Assembly: GCA_963847965.1 (NCBI GenBank)
Contig: CAWKCG010000014.1
Location: 1 to 64,000, forward strand
From: Palsa-504 sp963847965
GTDB taxonomy: Bacteria; Actinomycetota; Actinomycetes; Streptosporangiales; Streptosporangiaceae
Direction: 5' to 3'
Length of the DNA stretch: 64,000 nt
Shown: one piece after another, positions 1 through 8,555 of the stretch
Layout of the letters: every line of letters begins with the position of its first letter
Position numbering within the stretch: position 1 is the first letter of the stretch
Made by a program: the position numbers and the translations under genes
Notes under the pieces: generated by a model
Told to the model about the DNA's origin: nothing
The model's database searches: none
What the model saw: the letters and a program-made list of their open reading frames with translations, nothing else

Positions 1-1022
1 CCGGCCAGCTGGCCAACCAGGCGATCCTCACCGACAAGGTGGACCTGATCCTCACGTCGTCCACGCCGGAGACGGTCAACCCGGTGGCGACCGTGGCCGA
101 GAAGCTGGGCACGCCCACGGTCTGCGGTAACGTCCCGTGGCAGTCCTGGTACGTCAACCTGGGCGGCAACCCGACCCCGGGTAAGTCGACGTTCAAGCCG
201 AACTGGGTGACGGTCTACTTCCTCGGCGTCAACGACCTGTGCAACGCCTTCATCCCGATGTGGAACCGGATCCACGCCGAACTGGGCACGGACAAGACTG
301 TGGGCTGCCTGTTCCCGAACGATTCCGACGGCAACGCCTTCCGCGCCGCGTGGCCGCTGTTCGCCGGGCCGGCCGGCTACAAGCTGATCGACCCGCCCGC
401 CTACACCGACGGGCTCACCAACTACAGCACGTTCATCTCCGAGTTCAAGTCGGGCGGCGCCGACTTCTTCACCAACGTGCCGCTGCCACCGGACTTCAAC
501 ACGATGTGGAAGCAGGCAGTGCAGCAGGGTTACAAGCCCAAGCTGGCTACCGTGGCCAAGGTGCTGCTGTTCCCCGGCGACGTGAAGGCGCTCGGCAACC
601 TGGTCAACAACATCGCCACCGACGCCTGGTGGGCGCCCGGGATGCCGTGGAAGTCCTCGCTGACCGGCCAGACCTGCGCGCAGATCGCCAGCGCCTACAC
701 CAGCGCCACCGGCCAGCAGTGGGTCCAGGCGCTGAGCAACTACAGCCTCTTCGAGGTCGCCTACTCGGCCCTGTCCTCGGTCAGCGACCCGCACGACAAG
801 GCCGAGGTCGCCGACGCGCTGTTCAAGGTGAACATCGAGGGCCTCGCCGGGCAGCTCGACTGGACCTCGAGCAAGGCTCCCGCCCCGGGCGTCGTGGACA
901 CCCCGTGCGTCGGCGTGCAGTGGAAGCCGAACGCGACGTACGGCTGGTCCATGGAGGTGGTCGACAACACGCTGATGCCGGAGGTGCCGCTCACCGCCAC
1001 GCTCGAGCCGACGAACAAGTAG
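1..1022 (+). CDS. ABC transporter substrate-binding protein, branched-chain amino acid type (5' partial)
   Basis: This is the C-terminal part of a type 1 periplasmic-binding-fold protein (Peripla_BP_6 / LivK-like). The frame is open from the first bases of the window, so the signal peptide and N-terminal lobe lie upstream. Visible features fit the family: a lobe-crossing segment with DLILTSSTPETVNPVA, an inter-domain stretch around GCLFPNDSDGNAFRAAWP, and a long C-terminal lobe ending in TATLEPTNK. It should bind a small polar solute, such as a branched-chain amino acid or an amide, outside the membrane and deliver it to the permeases encoded just downstream. The ligand cannot be read from the sequence. 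It is followed after 17 bases by the first ATPase gene, so it heads the rest of the operon. Confidence 0.85.
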   Translation, partial: GQLANQAILTDKVDLILTSSTPETVNPVATVAEKLGTPTVCGNVPWQSWYVNLGGNPTPGKSTFKPNWVTVYFLGVNDLCNAFIPMWNRIHAELGTDKTVGCLFPNDSDGNAFRAAWPLFAGPAGYKLIDPPAYTDGLTNYSTFISEFKSGGADFFTNVPLPPDFNTMWKQAVQQGYKPKLATVAKVLLFPGDVKALGNLVNNIATDAWWAPGMPWKSSLTGQTCAQIASAYTSATGQQWVQALSNYSLFEVAYSALSSVSDPHDKAEVADALFKVNIEGLAGQLDWTSSKAPAPGVVDTPCVGVQWKPNATYGWSMEVVDNTLMPEVPLTATLEPTNK

Positions 1023-1039
1023 TAAGAACGCGTAACCGG

Positions 1040-1822
1040 ATGACAGACCCACTGCTTGAACTGGATCACGTGACGAAGCGGTTCGGCCGGGTCGTCATCG
1101 CCGAGGACCTGTCGTTCTGCGTCGGTCCTGGGGACACGGTCGGGATCGTGGGGCCGAACGGAGCGGGCAAGACCAGCCTGTTCGGCCTCATCTCCGGCGA
1201 CCTGGCCCCGGACACCGGGGCGATCTCCTTTGCCGGGCGCCAGGTCACCAGGCTGGACGCGTCCGCCCGGTGCCGGCTCGGCATCGGGCGGACGTACCAG
1301 GTACCGCGGCCGTTCACGGACATGACCGTGTTCGAGAACGTGCTCGTCGCCGCGCAGCAGGGCGCCAGGCTGCGGCGCCGGGCGAGCTACGCGGCCGCGG
1401 CGGAGGCGCTGGAACGCACGGACATGTCCGGCGAGGCGAACTGGCCCGCCGCGCGGCTCGGCCTGCTGCAGCGCAAGCGGCTGGAACTGGCCCGGGCGCT
1501 CGCGTCCGGGCCCAAGCTGCTGTTGCTCGACGAGGTGGCCGGCGGCCTGACCGACCCGGAGGTCGCCGAATTGGTGCAGATCGTCCGCGGCGTCAACGCC
1601 GACGGCGTCGCGGTCATCTGGATCGAGCACGTGGTGCGCGCGCTCACCCCCGTGGTGAGCCGACTGGCCTGCCTGTACGGCGGGTCCTTCGTCGGCGACG
1701 GCGACCCGGACACGGTGCTCGCCGACCCGGCGGTCCGCGAGGTGTTCCTCGGCACCGAGTTCACCGCCTCCTTGTCCGGCGGTACGCTCAGCCGCGAGGT
1801 TGACCCGGGAGACGCCCCATGA
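1040..1822 (+). CDS. Branched-chain amino acid-type ABC transporter ATP-binding protein (LivG-like)
   Basis: This 260-residue nucleotide-binding subunit powers import through the LivH/LivM-type permeases downstream. A Walker A motif (GPNGAGKT) lies near residues 35-42, and a Walker B (LLLLDEVAGGL) with its switch histidine in IEH follows later. The ABC signature is degenerate: where LSGGQ or PYGQQ is usual, the protein reads LGLLQRKRLELARALA, which is seen in LivG-type subunits but is more divergent here. The ATG at 1040 puts the protein in register with family members. The longer upstream extension in the same frame is a shadow of the binding-protein gene. The stop overlaps the next start by four bases (ATGA), indicating translational coupling. 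Confidence 0.9.
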   Translation: MTDPLLELDHVTKRFGRVVIAEDLSFCVGPGDTVGIVGPNGAGKTSLFGLISGDLAPDTGAISFAGRQVTRLDASARCRLGIGRTYQVPRPFTDMTVFENVLVAAQQGARLRRRASYAAAAEALERTDMSGEANWPAARLGLLQRKRLELARALASGPKLLLLDEVAGGLTDPEVAELVQIVRGVNADGVAVIWIEHVVRALTPVVSRLACLYGGSFVGDGDPDTVLADPAVREVFLGTEFTASLSGGTLSREVDPGDAP

Positions 1823-2574
1823 GCGAGGCCCAAGAAAATGGAGCACTGCTGGAGGTCCGCAACCTGACCGTGCATCACGGCCAGCTGCGGGCGCTGGACT
1901 CCGTCTCGCTGCGGGTGTCTCCCGGCGAGGTGTACGCGATCATCGGCGCGAACGGCGCGGGCAAGTCGACGCTCCTGCGCACGATCGCCGGCCTGCACCA
2001 CCCGACCGAGGGCTCGATCCTGTTCGACGGCCAGGACCTGACCAGGGTCCGGCCCGAGCGCCGGGCCACGCGGGGCATCGTCATGGTGCCGGAGGGCCGA
2101 CGGCTCTTCTCCTCGCTCACGGTAGAGGAGAACCTGCAGGTCGGTGCCACGTACGCGCGGAAGGGCCCGTGGACGATCGAGCGCGTCTACGAGATGTTCG
2201 CCTGGATGACCGAACGCCGGACCCAGCGCACGGCGCAGCTGTCCGGCGGCGAACAGCAAGCGGTGGCGATCGGCCGGGCCCTGGTGGCCAACCCGCGCGT
2301 GCTGCTGCTCGACGAACTCTCGCTGGGCCTCGCCCCGGTGGTCGTCCAGCGCATCTACGCCATGCTGCCGCAGATCCTGGCCACCGGGCTCACCGTGCTG
2401 CTCGTGGAGCAGGACGTGAGCCAGGCGCTGCGGGTGGCCTCGCACATCCAGTGCCTGCTGGAGGGGCGTACCACGCTGGAGGGCAAGCCTTCTGACGTCA
2501 CCGCCGAGCAGGTCGAGGCGGCTTACTTCGGCCTTGCCCAGGGGGGGTACGGGGGGCGGGCAGCCACCCCGTGA
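1819..2574 (+). CDS. Branched-chain amino acid-type ABC transporter ATP-binding protein (LivF-like)
   Basis: This is the second ATPase of the importer, 251 residues, with a canonical Walker A (GANGAGKST), signature LSGGEQQAVAIGRAL and Walker B (VLLLDELSLGLAP). The SLGLAP sequence after Walker B is characteristic of LivF. It should form a heterodimer with the preceding LivG-like subunit at the inner face of the membrane. It starts inside the stop codon of the previous gene. The last dozen residues (AQGGYGGRAATP) are encoded by a G-run repeat that also occurs near 29150, so the C-terminus appears to have been extended by that repeat rather than being a family feature. Confidence 0.92.
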   Translation: MSEAQENGALLEVRNLTVHHGQLRALDSVSLRVSPGEVYAIIGANGAGKSTLLRTIAGLHHPTEGSILFDGQDLTRVRPERRATRGIVMVPEGRRLFSSLTVEENLQVGATYARKGPWTIERVYEMFAWMTERRTQRTAQLSGGEQQAVAIGRALVANPRVLLLDELSLGLAPVVVQRIYAMLPQILATGLTVLLVEQDVSQALRVASHIQCLLEGRTTLEGKPSDVTAEQVEAAYFGLAQGGYGGRAATP

Positions 2575-2610
2575 GCGGGGGGGATTCTGGGGGGGTCGTC
2601 CCCCCCGCGC
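2539..2610 (+). repeat. G-run/C-run hairpin repeat, copy 1
   Basis: This segment has runs of seven and more G followed by TCGTC and seven C, and begins inside the livF-like gene. It is nearly the same as the segment at 29161-29232: both contain GGGTACGGGGGGCGGGCAGCC and then a G-run, TCTGG or TTCTGG, a second G-run and TCGTCCCCCC. It may form a stable hairpin between two genes of one operon and could lower expression of the downstream permeases. That effect is inference. Confidence 0.75.
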
Positions 2611-2626
2611 TAGCAGGGGAGTCATT

Positions 2627-3502
2627 ATGGTCTGGGTCAACGACGTCATCCAGGGGATCCTGACCGGGGGCCTGTACGCGCTGTTCGCCTGCGGGCTTTC
2701 GCTGATGTTCGGGGTGATGAAGGTCGTGAACCTCGCACACGGCGACTTGGCCGTGGTCGGCGGCTACGTCGCGCTCGGCGTCATCGCGATCACGCACGTA
2801 CCGGTGCTGTGGTCGTTCGCGATCGTGGTGCCGATCATGGCGGCGCTCGGCTACGTGGTGCAGCGGACGCTGATCCAGGCCGCGCTCAACCGCAGCATCC
2901 TGACCACGCTGCTCGTCACGTTCGGGCTGTCGGTGGTGATCGAGAACGCGCTGCTGCAGTTCGTCAACGCCGACAGCCACTCCCTCGGGGTGAACGACTC
3001 CATCATCACCGCCTCGTTCTCGATCGGGTCACAGATCACGATCGCCTACCTGCTGCTGCTGATCCTGGTGGTAGCCGTGATCGTGCTGCTCGGCCTGCAG
3101 TACTTCCTGTCCGCGTCCAAGTACGGCCGACTGATCCGGGCGGTGGCCGACGACAGGGAGGCGGCCCAGCTATCCGGCGTCGACTACCGGCACGTGTTCG
3201 GCATCGCGGCGGCGATCGCGTTCGGCTCGGTGGCGCTGGCGGGCATTGCCCAGGGCATGTACTCGTCGTTCGCCCCGACCACGGGAACTGACACGATCCT
3301 GCTGTTCGCGTTCGCGGCGGTGGTGATCGGCGGGCTCGGCTCGCTATGGGGCACGCTGGTCGGCGGCGTGATCCTCGGCGTGGCCCAGCAGATCGGCACC
3401 CAGATCAATGCCTCCTCCGGGTTCCTGGCCGGGTACCTCGTCTTCCTGGCCGTCCTGGTGCTCCGCCCGCAGGGCCTGGTCGCGCGGGGGGCGCCCTCAT
3501 GA
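2627..3502 (+). CDS. Branched-chain amino acid-type ABC transporter permease (LivH-like)
   Basis: This 291-residue polytopic membrane protein has about eight hydrophobic segments and the LivH family hallmarks: the N-terminal GILTGGLYALFACGLSLMFG and the EAA-like loop near AADDREAAQLSGVDY before FGIAAAIAF. It forms half of the transmembrane channel with the next gene product. The ATG at 2627 was chosen because it is preceded by AGGGGAG at a proper distance and the protein then begins at the usual family position; the open frame upstream covers only the G-rich repeat. The stop overlaps the next start by four bases. Confidence 0.92.
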   Translation: MVWVNDVIQGILTGGLYALFACGLSLMFGVMKVVNLAHGDLAVVGGYVALGVIAITHVPVLWSFAIVVPIMAALGYVVQRTLIQAALNRSILTTLLVTFGLSVVIENALLQFVNADSHSLGVNDSIITASFSIGSQITIAYLLLLILVVAVIVLLGLQYFLSASKYGRLIRAVADDREAAQLSGVDYRHVFGIAAAIAFGSVALAGIAQGMYSSFAPTTGTDTILLFAFAAVVIGGLGSLWGTLVGGVILGVAQQIGTQINASSGFLAGYLVFLAVLVLRPQGLVARGAPS

Positions 3503-4569
3503 GCGTGGTCACTGATACCACCGCCCGTTCGGCGGAAAAATACCGAGTCACCCGGTCACGGAGAAACGTGGCCTGGACCGGGCTGTTCACGCTCGCCGTC
3601 GTCGTGGTGCTCGCGCTGTTCCCGTACATCGTGTACTCCGGCACCACCACCATCATGGTGCAGGCGTTCATCATCCTCACCCTGGCCAGCATGTGGAACC
3701 TGCTGGCCGGCGACGCGGGGCTGGTGTCGGTGGGGCAGCAGGCGTTCGTGGGGCTCGGCGCGTATTTCGTGCTGGCCCTGAACATCAACAAGGTCTCGAT
3801 GTTCAGCGCGCTCCCGGTCGCGGTCATCGGCTGCGGCGTGGCCGCCGTGCCGCTGTGGTGGCTGGTCTCCCGGCTGCGCAGCGGGTACTTCGCGATCGCC
3901 ACCTGGGTGCTGGCGACGACCGTCATGCTGGTCATCGAGAGGATCCCCTCGCTCGGCAGCGGCACCGGGCTGTCGCTACCGAACACGCCGGACATCAGCA
4001 CGACGCTGCTCGAGGCCTACACGTACTGGATCGGGCTGGCCGTCACGGTCCTCGCGCTGCTCACCGTGTACCTGCTGCTGCGCAGCAGGCTGGGCCTCGC
4101 GCTCACCGCCATCAGGGACGACGAGGTAGCCGCGCGGAGCTCGGGGGCACGGGTCGGGTGGGCCCGGATGCTGGTGTTCGTCATCGCGGGCGCCGGCTGC
4201 GGGGCCGCGGGCGGGGTGCTGGCCATCAGCCAGCTCATCGTGCAGCCCAGCGCGGTGTTCGGCGTGCAGTGGACGGCGTACATGGCGTTCGCGGTGATCA
4301 TCGGCGGGCTCGGCACGATCGAGGGGCCGATCCTCGGCACCATCGTGTACATAGTCCTGCAGCAAGAGCTGGCCAAATACAACGTCTGGTACCTGATCAT
4401 CCTCGGCCTGGTGGCGATGGGGGTGGCCATCTTCGCGCGGCGCGGGCTCTGGGGGCTCGTAGACGAGTACGCGCACGTCCGGCTGTTCCCGGTCGGATAC
4501 TGGCTGTGGGCCCCCGGCAGCGGCGGCCGGCGTGGGCTCGGCGGGCGACGAGGCGGCCAGCCCAGCTAA
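3499..4569 (+). CDS. Branched-chain amino acid-type ABC transporter permease (LivM-like)
   Basis: This is the second permease subunit, 356 residues, with an N-terminal cytoplasmic stretch of about 25 residues and then about nine or ten membrane segments. The motif SMWNLLAGDAGLVSVGQQAFVG near residue 60 is typical of LivM, and the cytoplasmic coupling loop LTAIRDDEVAARSSGARVG contacts the ATPases. It starts at ATG 3499 in a four-base overlap with the livH-like gene. The C-terminus (GSGGRRGLGGRRGGQPS) is low-complexity and probably outside the fold. It is the last gene of the importer operon. Confidence 0.92.
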   Translation: MSVVTDTTARSAEKYRVTRSRRNVAWTGLFTLAVVVVLALFPYIVYSGTTTIMVQAFIILTLASMWNLLAGDAGLVSVGQQAFVGLGAYFVLALNINKVSMFSALPVAVIGCGVAAVPLWWLVSRLRSGYFAIATWVLATTVMLVIERIPSLGSGTGLSLPNTPDISTTLLEAYTYWIGLAVTVLALLTVYLLLRSRLGLALTAIRDDEVAARSSGARVGWARMLVFVIAGAGCGAAGGVLAISQLIVQPSAVFGVQWTAYMAFAVIIGGLGTIEGPILGTIVYIVLQQELAKYNVWYLIILGLVAMGVAIFARRGLWGLVDEYAHVRLFPVGYWLWAPGSGGRRGLGGRRGGQPS

Positions 4570-4597
4570 TCCTTGTTTGACCGGGCGGGAGGCCAGG

Positions 4598-5317
4598 ATG
4601 ACCAAGCCATCCAGCGGGAGCCACCGTGAGCTGACGCCGCGGGCCCAGGGTCGACGGGCCGCCCCCGTAGTGCGGCAGGTGCTGTGGGCGTCGGTGCCGG
4701 TCTGGTCCTTCGGCTTCCTTTCCTTCGTTCCCTTCCTGGCCAACGCCGTCATCCGGCGCACGAAGGCGGACTGGGCGGTGTTCGCGGCCTACCTGGCGGC
4801 GACCGTAGGCCTGATCGTGACGGGAGCGACCGTCGGCTCGGGCAACGGCGGCGGCAGCGCGGCGTTCGGCGGGTACATCATCGCGCTCGCGGGCTGCGCC
4901 GCCGTGCACGCCGCCATCGTGTTCCGGCCGGGCAACGCCCCGGCGGCCCAGGTGGCGGCCGCGCCGCCCGGCACGCGGCAGCACAACAAGGACGCCATCG
5001 TCGAGGCGAAGAGCCGGATTGAGCGCAGGAATGATGCACGGCGGCTGGCCGAGACCGAGCCCGCGCTGGCGCGGGACCTGCACATCGGCCGGCCCGATCT
5101 GCCGCGGGACTACGACGACGGCGGCCTGGTAGACGTCAACCACGTGCCTGGCACCGTGCTGGCCGCCGAGCTGGGCCTGGCCCCCGACGAGGTGGCGGAC
5201 GTGATGGCGGCGCGGGACAAGCTCGGCAAGTTCACCAGCGCCGACGAGGTATGCGCCTACACCGACCTGTCACCGGACCGGGTGGACGAGCTCCGCGATC
5301 TGATGATATTCAGCTGA
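4598..5317 (+). CDS. Membrane protein with C-terminal helix-hairpin-helix (ComEA-like) domain
   Basis: This is a 239-residue protein with two parts. Residues about 30-125 hold three hydrophobic segments (VPVWSFGFLSFVPFLANAV; a second ending TGATVGSG; a third around YIIALAGCAAVHAAIVF). The C-terminal 65 residues form a helix-hairpin-helix module: VDVNHVPGTVLAAELGLAP, then DKLGKFTSADEVCAY, then LSPDRVDELRDL. HhH modules bind DNA non-specifically or mediate protein contacts, as in ComEA-related proteins; the exact role here is unknown. The ATG at 4598 follows GGGAGG. It lies 19 bases before the DNA ligase gene, so it may share a transcript with it. Confidence 0.7.
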   Translation: MTKPSSGSHRELTPRAQGRRAAPVVRQVLWASVPVWSFGFLSFVPFLANAVIRRTKADWAVFAAYLAATVGLIVTGATVGSGNGGGSAAFGGYIIALAGCAAVHAAIVFRPGNAPAAQVAAAPPGTRQHNKDAIVEAKSRIERRNDARRLAETEPALARDLHIGRPDLPRDYDDGGLVDVNHVPGTVLAAELGLAPDEVADVMAARDKLGKFTSADEVCAYTDLSPDRVDELRDLMIFS

Positions 5318-5336
5318 CCTGCGGGAGAATGGACCC

Positions 5337-6860
5337 GTGCTGCTCGCTGAGATCGCCGAGGTGTCGCGCGCCGTGGCCGCCACCAGCGCCCGGCTGGCCA
5401 AGATCGATGCGCTGGCCGCGGCGCTGCGCGAGGCCGGGCCGATCGAGGTGCCGATCGCCGTGGCGTACCTGTCGGGGGAGCTTCCGCAGCGGCAGGTGGG
5501 GGTCGGATGGGCGGCGCTGCGCGACGGGTTCCCGCCTGCGGCCTCGCCCACGCTGACGCTGAGCGAGGTGGACGCCAGCCTGTCCGCCATCGGCGCGGTG
5601 GCGGGCAAGGGATCGGCGGCCGCCCGCAAGGCCCTGGTCGGCGAGCTGTTCGGCCGGGCTACCGAGGGCGAGCAGCGGTTCTTGTTCGGCCTGCTTTCCG
5701 GCGAGCTGCGGCAGGGAGCGCTGGAGGGAGTCATGACCGAGGCCGTCGCACGGGCGGCTTCGGTGCCCGCGGCGGAGGTCCGCCGGGCGATGATGCTGCG
5801 CGGCTCGCTGGGTCTGGTGGCCGCCGCGGCGCTGGCGGGCGGCAGCGCGGCGATGGACGCGTTCGGCCTGGAGGTCGGCTGCCCGGTGCGGCCGATGCTC
5901 GCCGCGAGCGCGCCGAGCATAAAGGACGCGCTGGCCAAGATCGAAGGCCCGGCAGCGGTCGAGTGGAAGCTCGACGGGATCCGGATCCAGGTCCACCTGA
6001 GCGAGGGGAACGTGCGTCTGTTCACCCGGACCCTGGACGAGATCACCGGGAGGCTCCCCGACGTGGTGGCCGTGCTGGCCAAGCTGCCGGTCCGCGCGGC
6101 GGTCCTGGACGGTGAGCTGATCGCGCTGCGCGAGGACGGCAGGCCTCTGCCGTTCCAGGACACCGCCTCGCGCACCTCTACCCAGGAGGCCGGCTCCGAC
6201 GCGTCCGCGGTCCCGCTTTCCGTCTTCCTGTTCGACGCGCTGTACCTGGACGGCGCCGACCTGATCGACCTGCCCGACGCCAGGCGGCACTCCGAGCTAG
6301 CCTGGGCGGTCCCGCCCGAACTGCTCATGCCCCGCCTGGTGACCAACTCGGCCGACGAGGCCACGGCGTTCTTCCGCGACGCGATCGCGCGCGGGCACGA
6401 AGGCGTCGTGATCAAGTCCCTGGACACGCCGTACACCGCGGGCCGGCGCGGCGCGGGGTGGATCAAGGTCAAGCCCCGGCACACCCTCGACCTGGTGGTG
6501 CTCGCGGTCGAATGGGGGCACGGGCGGCGTCGCGGCTGGCTCTCCAACCTGCACCTGGGCGCGCGGGACCCGGCTACGGGCGGCTTTGTCATGCTCGGCA
6601 AGACGTTCAAGGGGCTCACGGACGAGATGCTCGAGTGGCAGACGCAGCGGCTGCTCGCGCTGGAAGACCGCAGGGACTCCTGGACGGTCTACGTCCGCCC
6701 CGAGTTGGTCGTGGAGATCGCCTTCGACGGCGTACAGCGCAGCCCCCGGTACCCGGGCGGGCTCGCGCTGCGTTTCGCCCGCGTGCTGCGCTACCGCGAG
6801 GACAAGCCCGCCGCCGAGGCCGACACCATCGACATGGTCCGGGCGCTGAGCCCGCAGTAG
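5337..6860 (+). CDS. ligB: ATP-dependent DNA ligase (LigB type)
   Basis: This is a 507-residue single-chain ATP-dependent DNA ligase that seals nicks through an enzyme-adenylate. The adenylation motif I is EWKLDGIRIQVH near residue 211, with the catalytic lysine in KLDG. Later nucleotidyltransferase motifs are visible as LDGELIAL, LFDALYLDG, EGVVIKSL and GWIKVKPRH, followed by an OB-fold domain. The N-terminal 200 residues form the DNA-binding domain of this class. Length and architecture match the stand-alone actinobacterial LigB, not LigD: there is no polymerase or phosphoesterase domain. The start is GTG at 5337 after GCGGGAG. Ku is encoded far away at 62717-63583, and no LigD is in the window. 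Confidence 0.92.
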   Translation: MLLAEIAEVSRAVAATSARLAKIDALAAALREAGPIEVPIAVAYLSGELPQRQVGVGWAALRDGFPPAASPTLTLSEVDASLSAIGAVAGKGSAAARKALVGELFGRATEGEQRFLFGLLSGELRQGALEGVMTEAVARAASVPAAEVRRAMMLRGSLGLVAAAALAGGSAAMDAFGLEVGCPVRPMLAASAPSIKDALAKIEGPAAVEWKLDGIRIQVHLSEGNVRLFTRTLDEITGRLPDVVAVLAKLPVRAAVLDGELIALREDGRPLPFQDTASRTSTQEAGSDASAVPLSVFLFDALYLDGADLIDLPDARRHSELAWAVPPELLMPRLVTNSADEATAFFRDAIARGHEGVVIKSLDTPYTAGRRGAGWIKVKPRHTLDLVVLAVEWGHGRRRGWLSNLHLGARDPATGGFVMLGKTFKGLTDEMLEWQTQRLLALEDRRDSWTVYVRPELVVEIAFDGVQRSPRYPGGLALRFARVLRYREDKPAAEADTIDMVRALSPQ

Positions 6861-6893
6861 CGGGCTGGCCGGCGGAAGGTCCCCGGGCTGGGC

Positions 6894-8555
6894 CTACTTC
6901 TTCTTGTCGCGGCGCTTGGGGTCGCCGCGGAACGCGGCGGGCACGTCGCCCTGCTTGGGCGGCGGGAAATTCAGGCCGGGCTGCAGGCCGGACAGGCCGT
7001 CGGCCAGGTTCTCGGCCAGGCCCGGCGGCAGACCGCCAAGGCCCGGGGCCCCGCCCAGGCCGGGCGGGATCGCGGGGCCCCTCGAACCGCCCTTGGCCCC
7101 TGGCTCGGTTTGGGGCTGGGCGCCCTCGCCGCGGGCGATCTCGGCGGCGCGCCTCGGGTCGCCGCTGCGGACGGGCTTCTTCTTGCCCTTCTTGCGGGCG
7201 GACTTGGCGGCCGCGCGCCGCGCCGCCCCCATGCCCGGCATCCCGGGGATGCCGCCGCTGAACATCGCACGCATCTGCTTCTGGCCCTCGAAGAAGTTCG
7301 TGACCAGCTGGGAGACCTCACCGACCGCGACGCCGGAACCCTTGGCGATGCGCGCCCGCCGGGAGCCGTTGATGATCTTCGGGTCGCGCCGCTCCTCCGG
7401 CGTCATGGACCGGACGATGGCCTCCGCGCGGTCCAGGTCCTTGTCGTTGACCTGCGAGAGCAGCTCCCGGTTCTTCTGGGCGCCGGGCAGCATGCCCAGC
7501 AGGTTCCCGATCGGCCCGAGCTTGCGCACCATGGACAGCTGCTCGACGAAGTCTTCGAGCGTGAAGCCCTCGCCCGAGACGATCCGCCCGGCCAGCGAGG
7601 CCGTCTGCTCGGCGTCGAACGCCTTCTCGGCCTGCTCGATCAGCGTGAGCACGTCGCCGAGGTCCAGGATCCGCGACGCCATCCGGTCGGGGTGGAACAG
7701 GTCGAAGTCCTCGAGCTTCTCCCCGGTGGACACGAACATGATCGGCCGGCCGGTCAGCTGCACGATGGACAGCGCCGCGCCGCCGCGCGCGTCACCGTCG
7801 GTCTTGGTCAGCACCACCCCGTCGTAGCCGACGCCGTCCAGGAACGCCTGCGCGGTCGCCACCGCGTCCTGGCCGATCATCGCGTCGACGACGAACAGGA
7901 CCTCGTCCGGCTCGGTGGCGTCCCTGATGGCGATGGCCTGCGCCATCATCTCGGCGTCGACGCCCAGGCGGCCGGCCGTGTCGATGATGACCATGTTGTG
8001 CTGCCGGCGCCTGGCCTCGTCCAGCGACTGGCGGGCCACGGCCACCGGGTCGCCGACGCCGTTGCCGGGCGAAGGGGCGAACACCGGGACGCCGGCGCGC
8101 TCCCCGAGCACCTGAAGCTGCTGGACGGCGTTCGGTCGCTGCAGGTCGGCCGCGACCATCAGCGGCGTGTTCCCCTGGGCCTTCAGCCACAGGGCGAGCT
8201 TGGCGGCCAGCGCGGTCTTACCGGATCCCTGGAGGCCGGCCAGCAAGATCACGGTGGGCGGTACCTTCGCGAACCGCAACCGCCTGGCCTCGCCGCCGAG
8301 GATGCCGATCAGCTCCTCGTTTACGATCTTGACGATCTGCTGGGCCGGGTTCAGCGCGGCCGAGACCTCTTCGCCGCCGGCCCGCTCCTTGACCCGGGCG
8401 GTGAACTGCCTGACGACCGGGAGCGCGACGTCCGCCTCGAGCAGGGCAATGCGGATCTCCCGCATGGTCGCATCGATGTCGGCAGCGGACAGCCGGCCCC
8501 GGCCGCGCAGCGCCGAAAATACCTGCGTCAGCCGGTCAGAGAGGGTCTCGAACAC
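6894..8555 (-). CDS. ffh: Signal recognition particle protein Ffh
   Basis: This is the GTPase subunit of the signal recognition particle, which binds 4.5S RNA and signal sequences on nascent membrane proteins and docks with FtsY. It is 553 residues: an N domain (LSAADIDATMREIRIALLEADV), a G domain with P-loop GLQGSGKTALAAKL near residue 107, DTAGRLG and TKTDGDARGG, then a methionine-rich M domain ending around PGMPGMG. A basic tail plus a proline/glycine-rich extension of about 100 residues follows, which is common in actinomycetes. The start is GTG at 8555, and the first 20 bases lie inside the 3' end of glnD. It is the last gene of the glnK-glnD-ffh run. Confidence 0.95.
   Translation of the reverse strand: MFETLSDRLTQVFSALRGRGRLSAADIDATMREIRIALLEADVALPVVRQFTARVKERAGGEEVSAALNPAQQIVKIVNEELIGILGGEARRLRFAKVPPTVILLAGLQGSGKTALAAKLALWLKAQGNTPLMVAADLQRPNAVQQLQVLGERAGVPVFAPSPGNGVGDPVAVARQSLDEARRRQHNMVIIDTAGRLGVDAEMMAQAIAIRDATEPDEVLFVVDAMIGQDAVATAQAFLDGVGYDGVVLTKTDGDARGGAALSIVQLTGRPIMFVSTGEKLEDFDLFHPDRMASRILDLGDVLTLIEQAEKAFDAEQTASLAGRIVSGEGFTLEDFVEQLSMVRKLGPIGNLLGMLPGAQKNRELLSQVNDKDLDRAEAIVRSMTPEERRDPKIINGSRRARIAKGSGVAVGEVSQLVTNFFEGQKQMRAMFSGGIPGMPGMGAARRAAAKSARKKGKKKPVRSGDPRRAAEIARGEGAQPQTEPGAKGGSRGPAIPPGLGGAPGLGGLPPGLAENLADGLSGLQPGLNFPPPKQGDVPAAFRGDPKRRDKKK

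Noticed and set aside
1..4569. Urea (UrtABCDE) transporter identity for the first operon
   Set aside because: Gene number and order fit, but no urease or nitrogen-regulated context is visible and the binding-protein ligand residues cannot be assigned, so only the broad branched-chain amino acid type is claimed.
5337..6860. LigD-type NHEJ ligase
   Set aside because: The protein contains only DNA-binding, adenylation and OB domains; the polymerase and phosphoesterase domains of LigD are absent.
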